Shown: positions 63,564 through 64,000 of the stretch, in pieces | Position numbering within the stretch: position 1 is the stretch's first letter | Layout of the letters: each line of letters opens with the position of its first letter | NCBI GenBank assembly: GCA_036785705.1 | Contig: JAWUZG010000135.1 | Location: 4,216,001 to 4,280,000, forward strand | Origin: Acanthornis magna | Taxonomy: Eukaryota; Chordata; Aves; Passeriformes; Acanthizidae | Length of the DNA stretch: 64,000 bases | Direction: 5' to 3' | The notes under the pieces: model-generated | What the model was told of the DNA's origin: nothing | The model's input: only the letters and a program-made list of their open reading frames with translations | The model's database searches: none | Position numbers and translations under genes: made by a program

Positions 63564-64000
63564 CTGAAAGCGAAAACTGTGCTCTAAGCATGAGCAATGG
63601 CACAGAAGGGTGAATATGCCCTTATCAGGAAACAGCAGGATATGGTAAGACAGAATATATAAGTCAAACTCAATATAAGTACAAAGTAGAACAGTATTTA
63701 ACCTAAAGATGTGATGTGATGTGATGTGATGCATAGAACAAATTAAAGCTAAAGCAGTAAATTTTAGGCCAGTATAACTCAAGCACTCAGTATTCAATGA
63801 GTTCTTGGATTTCTACAGGATGTGTGCATTCTTAGTATCTCTGAAAAATCAACTCCCCAAGGGATTCCAGCCAGCATTTCTCTTATATTTCTCCATTTTT
63901 GGGCTATTTCAAACACTGCTATGATCAGGAAACAGTTGAAATAATTCAGTTTTTGGAATTTCATAACACTGGGCACATCTCAACACAGTACATACACATC
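63564..64000. other. Unannotated end of window
   Basis: AT-rich DNA with a five-copy GATGT microsatellite at 63708-63731. A minus-strand frame (63794-63976) follows an acceptor-like site but has no usable donor. Confidence 0.45.
63708..63731. repeat. (GATGT)5 microsatellite
   Basis: Five perfect copies of the pentamer GATGT. Confidence 0.9.

Overview
This window looks like ordinary nuclear DNA of a bird, most likely a non-galliform (neoavian) species. The evidence is a 5'-truncated CR1 LINE with the (ATTCTGTG)n-type 3' end, a second CR1-like tail, and two LTR fragments that I recognise from memory as common bird ERV LTRs. The DNA is AT-rich with the low CpG content of vertebrate intronic or intergenic sequence. 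There are no bacterial-style operons, rRNAs, tRNAs or CRISPR arrays. Most open frames of 60-120 codons are what AT-rich DNA gives by chance.

Layout. 1-3193: single-copy DNA with one small duplicated hairpin. 3195-4550: dead CR1 on the minus strand. 4551-24129: long blank stretch. 24130-24677: solo ERV LTR, minus strand. 32212-32659: internally deleted ERV LTR, plus strand. 39.2-42.5 kb: low-complexity A/C and G/T tracts around several minus-strand stretches that look like exons. 54.0-54.2 kb: a cysteine-rich minus-strand frame. 56.76-57.08 kb: pentanucleotide microsatellite fused to a CR1 tail. 59.2-64 kb: the most structured part. It holds a 252-codon minus-strand frame, a 1.1 kb homopyrimidine block containing a 410-bp tandem duplication, a GC- and CpG-rich segment with GC boxes and G-runs, and candidate exons on both strands.

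No gene could be named. The best candidates are (a) a plus-strand first exon in the CpG-rich segment, ending at a GTAAGT at 62101, whose frame continues into a possible second exon at 62981-63059; and (b) three minus-strand exons at 63470-63563, 63209-63290 and 62628-62740 with compatible splice phases, followed by a poly(A) signal at 62287. These rest on splice-site pattern and open frame only, without homology evidence, and the two models overlap in antisense. I found no undescribed system that I can defend; the 59-64 kb interval most deserves checking.
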